9,735 nucleotides of DNA from assembly GCA_021443235.1 (NCBI GenBank), contig JABUUJ010000013.1, positions 39,268 through 49,002 on the forward strand, in the 5' to 3' direction. This DNA comes from Muribaculaceae bacterium. GTDB taxonomy: Bacteria; Bacteroidota; Bacteroidia; Bacteroidales; Muribaculaceae. The notes below the pieces were generated by a model. That model worked only from the letters and a program-made list of their open reading frames with translations, ran no database searches and was not told the origin of the DNA. The position numbers were made by a program, and so were the translations under genes. Shown one piece after another: positions 6,985 to 9,735 of this stretch (position 1 is its first letter; each line of letters starts with the position of its first letter).

Positions 6985-7031
6985 ATGCTAATAAAAGGTT
7001 TTTGAGTAATTTTTCAAGCGAAATTTTGGGT

Positions 7032-7068
7032 AAAAAATGTGGATCGACGCGGGGGGTGTCGATCCACA
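7032..7068 (-). terminator. Rho-independent terminator after the GH13 gene pair
   Basis: Perfect 11-bp arms TGTGGATCGAC (7038-7048) and GTCGATCCACA (7058-7068) enclose a 9-nt loop. On the minus strand the stem is followed at once by six T residues (plus-strand A-run 7032-7037). It lies about 97 nt past the GH13 stop codon. A smaller 5-bp hairpin (7071-7084, CAGGG/CCCTG) precedes it in the transcript. Confidence 0.9.
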
Positions 7069-7164
7069 CTCAGGGGGCGCCCTGATTAATTAACCGAAAA
7101 AACCTAATTTACTAACCCAAAATCATTATTGAGTGTCTTTTAACGGGCATCGGTTGTTGCCTGG

Positions 7165-8454
7165 TTAGTTGTGGTAGATGCGGTAGCCGTGGGCTGGGAG
7201 CTTGACGGTGGCAGGAGTTTTGGCCGAGGTGCCGGTGGTGGCGTCGGTCATCTTAATGCCTTTCATTGTGCGCGGCACCGCAACCACAACGGGGTCGCTT
7301 GTGGGGTTAACCATCACGAGCAGTCGTTTCTTGCCGTTCTCATAGCTCACGATGGCGGCGTTTCCACTCTCGGTCACTGTGCGCTTGCCGCTGCGGGCTT
7401 GCTGTGTGGCATGGAACGCGTGGTTGATGGCTGCCAGTTGTGCGCTGTGCCGTCCAGTCCACTCCATAGGGGTGTAGTCGAAGAACGAGGCCCGGTTGGT
7501 AAAGCCGTTTTCCTGTCCTGAATATACCAGAGGCACGCCGCCCATGAACGTTGCGAGCACCTGTGCCGCCATCATGGCGTCGTTGTGGCCGAAGAGCGTC
7601 ACAGCCGATTTCTCGCTCATCACGTCGTGGTTGATGGCATATCGCATAATCACCTTGCCCTTAGGCACACGTGCCATTTTCTTGACAGCATAGTCCTCGA
7701 CCTTCTTGATGGTCGCGCGGCCGTTGAAGTAGTCTTGCAGGCGCGATGTGAAGTTCCAGTCATACATCATGTCGAAGCCATCGTCATAGAAGCCGAAGTC
7801 GCTGCCCTCGGCCAGCATCAAGGCGCCTGGACGCGCTTGCCTGATTTGTGCGATGGCGTCTTTCCAGAAGTCGTGAGGCACGCCCTCGGCATAGTCGCAA
7901 CGGAAGCCGTCGATGCCGCACTCTTTCACCCAGAAAAGCATGCACTTAATCATCTCGGCGCGCATGTCGTGGTCGTCATAGTTGAGGTCGGCGACATCGT
8001 TCCAGTTAAATCCGCGAGGCGAAATCACCTTGCCGTCCTCGCGCGTGTACCAGTTGGGGTGCTGCTTGATCCATGGGTGGTCCCACGCGGTGTGGTTGGC
8101 TACCCAGTCAACAATCACCATCATGTTCTTGTCGTGGGCGTGAGTCACCAGCGCCTTCAGGTCGTCGATGGTGCCATAGCGTGGGTTGACGTTGGTGTAG
8201 TCTTGGATGCAGTAGGGCGAGCCCACGGCTTTCTCAACGCCCGGAGCGCATATCGGCATAAGCCACAGTACATCGGTCTCAAGCTCGTGAATTTGGTCGA
8301 GCCGGCTGTCGATGGCCTTGAAGGCATCGTTGGCGGCAAAAAAGCGCGGGTTGGCCTCATAAATCACCATGTTGCCGGTGGTCTCGCCGCTGGTTTGTGC
8401 CGTGATGCCGCAGCAGGCGAGAGTTGCTAAAACTAATGAAATAATCTTTTTCAT
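7165..8454 (-). CDS. Secreted GH13-family alpha-glucan hydrolase (alpha-amylase family), complete copy
   Basis: This protein is 429 aa. Residues 1-19 form a signal peptide (MKKIISLVLATLACCGITA|QT). It has no good lipobox and no T9SS tail, so a periplasmic location is likely. The (beta/alpha)8 barrel shows all four GH13 regions: I DWVANH (116-121), II GFRCDYAEG (183-191, nucleophile D187), III LAEG (acid/base E216), and IV AINHD (273-277, transition-state stabiliser D277). Domain B is short. A beta-sandwich domain C closes the protein, ending VKLPAHGYRIY. GH13 enzymes of this size cut alpha-1,4-glucosidic bonds in starch, maltodextrin or cyclodextrin; the exact specificity cannot be read here. 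The gene follows its paralogue by 64 bp with no clear promoter between, so the two are probably co-transcribed. The two proteins look more than half identical across the barrel by eye. Confidence 0.93.
   Translation of the reverse strand: MKKIISLVLATLACCGITAQTSGETTGNMVIYEANPRFFAANDAFKAIDSRLDQIHELETDVLWLMPICAPGVEKAVGSPYCIQDYTNVNPRYGTIDDLKALVTHAHDKNMMVIVDWVANHTAWDHPWIKQHPNWYTREDGKVISPRGFNWNDVADLNYDDHDMRAEMIKCMLFWVKECGIDGFRCDYAEGVPHDFWKDAIAQIRQARPGALMLAEGSDFGFYDDGFDMMYDWNFTSRLQDYFNGRATIKKVEDYAVKKMARVPKGKVIMRYAINHDVMSEKSAVTLFGHNDAMMAAQVLATFMGGVPLVYSGQENGFTNRASFFDYTPMEWTGRHSAQLAAINHAFHATQQARSGKRTVTESGNAAIVSYENGKKRLLVMVNPTSDPVVVAVPRTMKGIKMTDATTGTSAKTPATVKLPAHGYRIYHN
7864..7915 (-). repeat. Near-identical 52-bp block shared with 9218-9269 in the paralogous GH13 gene
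   Basis: Fifty of 52 bases match between 7864-7915 and 9218-9269, and 26 bases are identical between 7975-8000 and 9329-9354. Both pairs have the same offset of 1354 bp. The blocks encode the GH13 region II surroundings (GFRCDYA, GVPHDFW) and the DVADLNYD segment. The rest of the two genes is more diverged. This reflects tandem duplication with strong purifying selection or local gene conversion. Confidence 0.8.
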
Positions 8455-8468
8455 GCGAGTTTCTTAAA

Positions 8469-8495
8469 AGGGGGCTCAACAGGACAGAACCCCCT
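8469..8495 (-). terminator. GC hairpin between the two GH13 genes, possible attenuator or processing site
   Basis: AGGGGG (8469-8474) pairs with CCCCCT (8490-8495) across a 15-nt loop. On the minus strand the stem is followed by TTTTAAG and, 14 nt later, by the ATG of the downstream GH13 gene. It resembles a weak intrinsic terminator that would allow partial read-through, or a stem that sets differential expression of the pair. No TAnnTTTG element was seen in this 64-bp gap. Confidence 0.5.
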
Positions 8496-8518
8496 AAAAT
8501 CCAAAAATCAAGATGATG

Positions 8519-9735
8519 CTATTTTACAAAAAGTTGATAGCCATAAGGATTGAGTTTCACCGAGGCAGGAGCCTGAGCGGTGGTGCCGGTGATGCAGTCT
8601 TTCATCGTTGTGCGGGTGAAGTACATGGGCATCTTCACGTCCATCTCGTTGCCTGTGGGGTTGACGAGGGCAACCATGGCGTTGTTGCCGTTGACCCAAG
8701 TCACAATGATGGCTTTGCCCGACTGGCGCACTTGGCGCACGCCACCACGGGCGTTGGCGCCATCGTGGAAGGCGCTGTTGATGGCAGTATAGGCCTTCAC
8801 CAGGTCGTCGTTCCACGTCAGTGTTGTGTAGTTGAAGAACGAGGTGGCACCGTTGAAGCCGGCTTCTTGTCCCGAGTAGATGAGTGGTGCGCCGCTCATT
8901 ACGCTGGCGAGCACATAGGCTGCACACATAGCGCTGTTAGAGCCAAAGAGCTTGGCGGGGGCTTTTTCGGCGATTACGTCATGGTTGATGGCATAGCGCA
9001 TAATCTGCTTGCCCTCAGGGATCTGGGCGTTGGTGCTAATGACCTTTTTGTTGAGGTCGGCAATCGTTGCCTTGCCGTTGAAGAGGTCTTGCAGCGTGGT
9101 GTTAAAGCCCCAGTCATAGAGCATATCGAAGCCATCGTCATAGAGCCCGAAGTCGTTGCCCTCGGCAAGCATAAAGATGCTGGCCTTGGCTCCCTTCAGC
9201 TGCCCGATGGCGTCTTCCCAGAAGTCGTGAGGCACGCCGTCGGCATAGTCGCAGCGGAAGCCGTCGATGTCGAAGTTTTTCACCCAGTAGAGCATGCACT
9301 TGATCATCTCGGCGCGCATCTCGGCGTTGTCATAGTTGAGGTCGGCGACATCGTCCCATCCCATTCCCGGGGGCGAGATTATTTGTCCGCTACCGTCCTG
9401 GGTGTACCAGTTGGGATGCTGTGTGATCCAGGCGTGGTCCCACGCGGTGTGGTTAGCCATCCAGTCAAGAATCACCTTCATGCCCTTGTCGTGTGCGCTT
9501 TTCACGATGGCGCGCATGTCGTCCTCGTTGCCGTAACGCGAGTTGATGCCAGTGAAGTCCTTGACGCAGTAGGGCGAGCCCACCGATTTCAGTTCGCCAG
9601 GAGTGAAGATAGGCATAATCCACAAGATGTCGACGCCCATATTGGCGATGCGGTCGATGTTGCTGTTGAGCCCTTGCAGGCAGTTGTTGGTGCCGAAGAA
9701 GCGCGGGTTTGCCTCGTAGATAGTGGGCTCGGTGG
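8519..9735 (-). CDS. GH13-family alpha-glucan hydrolase (alpha-amylase family), 5' end cut by window edge
   Basis: 404 residues are visible, from the window edge to the TAG stop. An internal ATG at 9640 is not the start, because the frame stays open and homologous upstream of it (TIYEANPRFF aligns with VIYEANPRFF, residues 30-39 of the neighbour). About 30 codons, including the probable signal peptide, should lie beyond 9735. All four GH13 regions are present (numbering from the first visible codon): DWMANH (D90), GFRCDYADG (nucleophile D162), LAEG (acid/base E191), and AINHD (D252). The C-terminal beta-sandwich ends VKLNPYGYQLF. It is the upstream partner of the complete GH13 gene and probably heads or continues an operon entering from the right. 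An intact active site in both copies argues against either being a decaying duplicate. Its substrate could differ from its neighbour's. Confidence 0.92.
   Translation of the reverse strand, partial: TEPTIYEANPRFFGTNNCLQGLNSNIDRIANMGVDILWIMPIFTPGELKSVGSPYCVKDFTGINSRYGNEDDMRAIVKSAHDKGMKVILDWMANHTAWDHAWITQHPNWYTQDGSGQIISPPGMGWDDVADLNYDNAEMRAEMIKCMLYWVKNFDIDGFRCDYADGVPHDFWEDAIGQLKGAKASIFMLAEGNDFGLYDDGFDMLYDWGFNTTLQDLFNGKATIADLNKKVISTNAQIPEGKQIMRYAINHDVIAEKAPAKLFGSNSAMCAAYVLASVMSGAPLIYSGQEAGFNGATSFFNYTTLTWNDDLVKAYTAINSAFHDGANARGGVRQVRQSGKAIIVTWVNGNNAMVALVNPTGNEMDVKMPMYFTRTTMKDCITGTTAQAPASVKLNPYGYQLFVK

Noticed and set aside
7071..7084. CAGGG/CCCTG hairpin as a separate terminator
   Set aside because: It has only 5 pairs and no T-run of its own. 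It sits beside a much stronger 11-bp terminator and adds little.
7585..8430. A 281-codon open frame on the plus strand
   Set aside because: It is antisense to the GH13 gene, whose four catalytic regions are intact. The plus frame is a Val/His/Ala-rich shadow without domain features.
8414..8454. Lipoprotein signal in the complete GH13 protein (LATLACC)
   Set aside because: The residue at -3 to the first Cys is Thr, not Leu/Val/Ile, and a normal signal peptidase I site (ITA|Q) follows, so a lipoprotein anchor is not supported.
8519..9640. Treating the upstream GH13 gene as starting at the ATG at 9640
   Set aside because: The frame remains open to the window edge and the upstream residues (EANPRFF) align with the neighbouring paralogue, so the gene is truncated by the window and the ATG is internal.

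Overview
All five genes in this window lie on the minus strand, so transcription runs from the right edge (9735) to the left edge (1). The window looks like chromosomal DNA from a gut-type member of the Bacteroidales. The evidence is: (i) a PorZ-like type IX secretion system (T9SS) protein ending in the Por/T9SS C-terminal sorting fold; (ii) three perfect matches to the Bacteroidetes -7 promoter element TAnnTTTG just upstream of genes, with A-rich leaders instead of Shine-Dalgarno sequences; (iii) secreted proteins that start at Gln or a small residue after short signal peptides. GC-rich coding sequence together with a T9SS points to Muribaculaceae, Prevotellaceae or a similar family. The family is an inference.

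Layout in transcription order: a GH13 glycosidase cut by the right edge (8519->9735); 64 bp with a GC hairpin; a complete GH13 paralogue (7165-8454); a strong intrinsic terminator (7032-7068); a promoter and a PorZ-like two-propeller protein (4531-6906); an 18-bp-stem intrinsic terminator (4464-4506); repeats and a well-matched promoter; a low-GC AAA-type ATPase with a winged helix and a PD-(D/E)XK-like C-terminal domain (2837-4261); two hairpins; a 311-bp AT-rich regulatory gap; and a secreted M6-family metalloprotease with fibronectin-type modules that runs off the left edge (1-2525).

How the genes fit together: the two GH13 proteins are tandem paralogues, probably exported to the periplasm to cut alpha-glucans or maltodextrins. 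The PorZ-like protein belongs to the T9SS attachment machinery, which anchors cargo to the outer surface. The M6 metalloprotease has a signal peptide and adhesive modules, so it is a plausible T9SS cargo, but its C-terminus is outside the window. The ATPase differs from its neighbours in base composition and has its own promoter and flanking terminators, so it looks like an independently acquired cassette.

No CRISPR array, insertion sequence, tRNA, rRNA or clear multi-gene new system is visible. The most open question is the solitary ATPase cassette with the inverted repeats ahead of its promoter. Other points worth a look are a domain that seems to be inserted inside a fibronectin fold in the metalloprotease, and the near-identical DNA blocks shared by the two GH13 genes.
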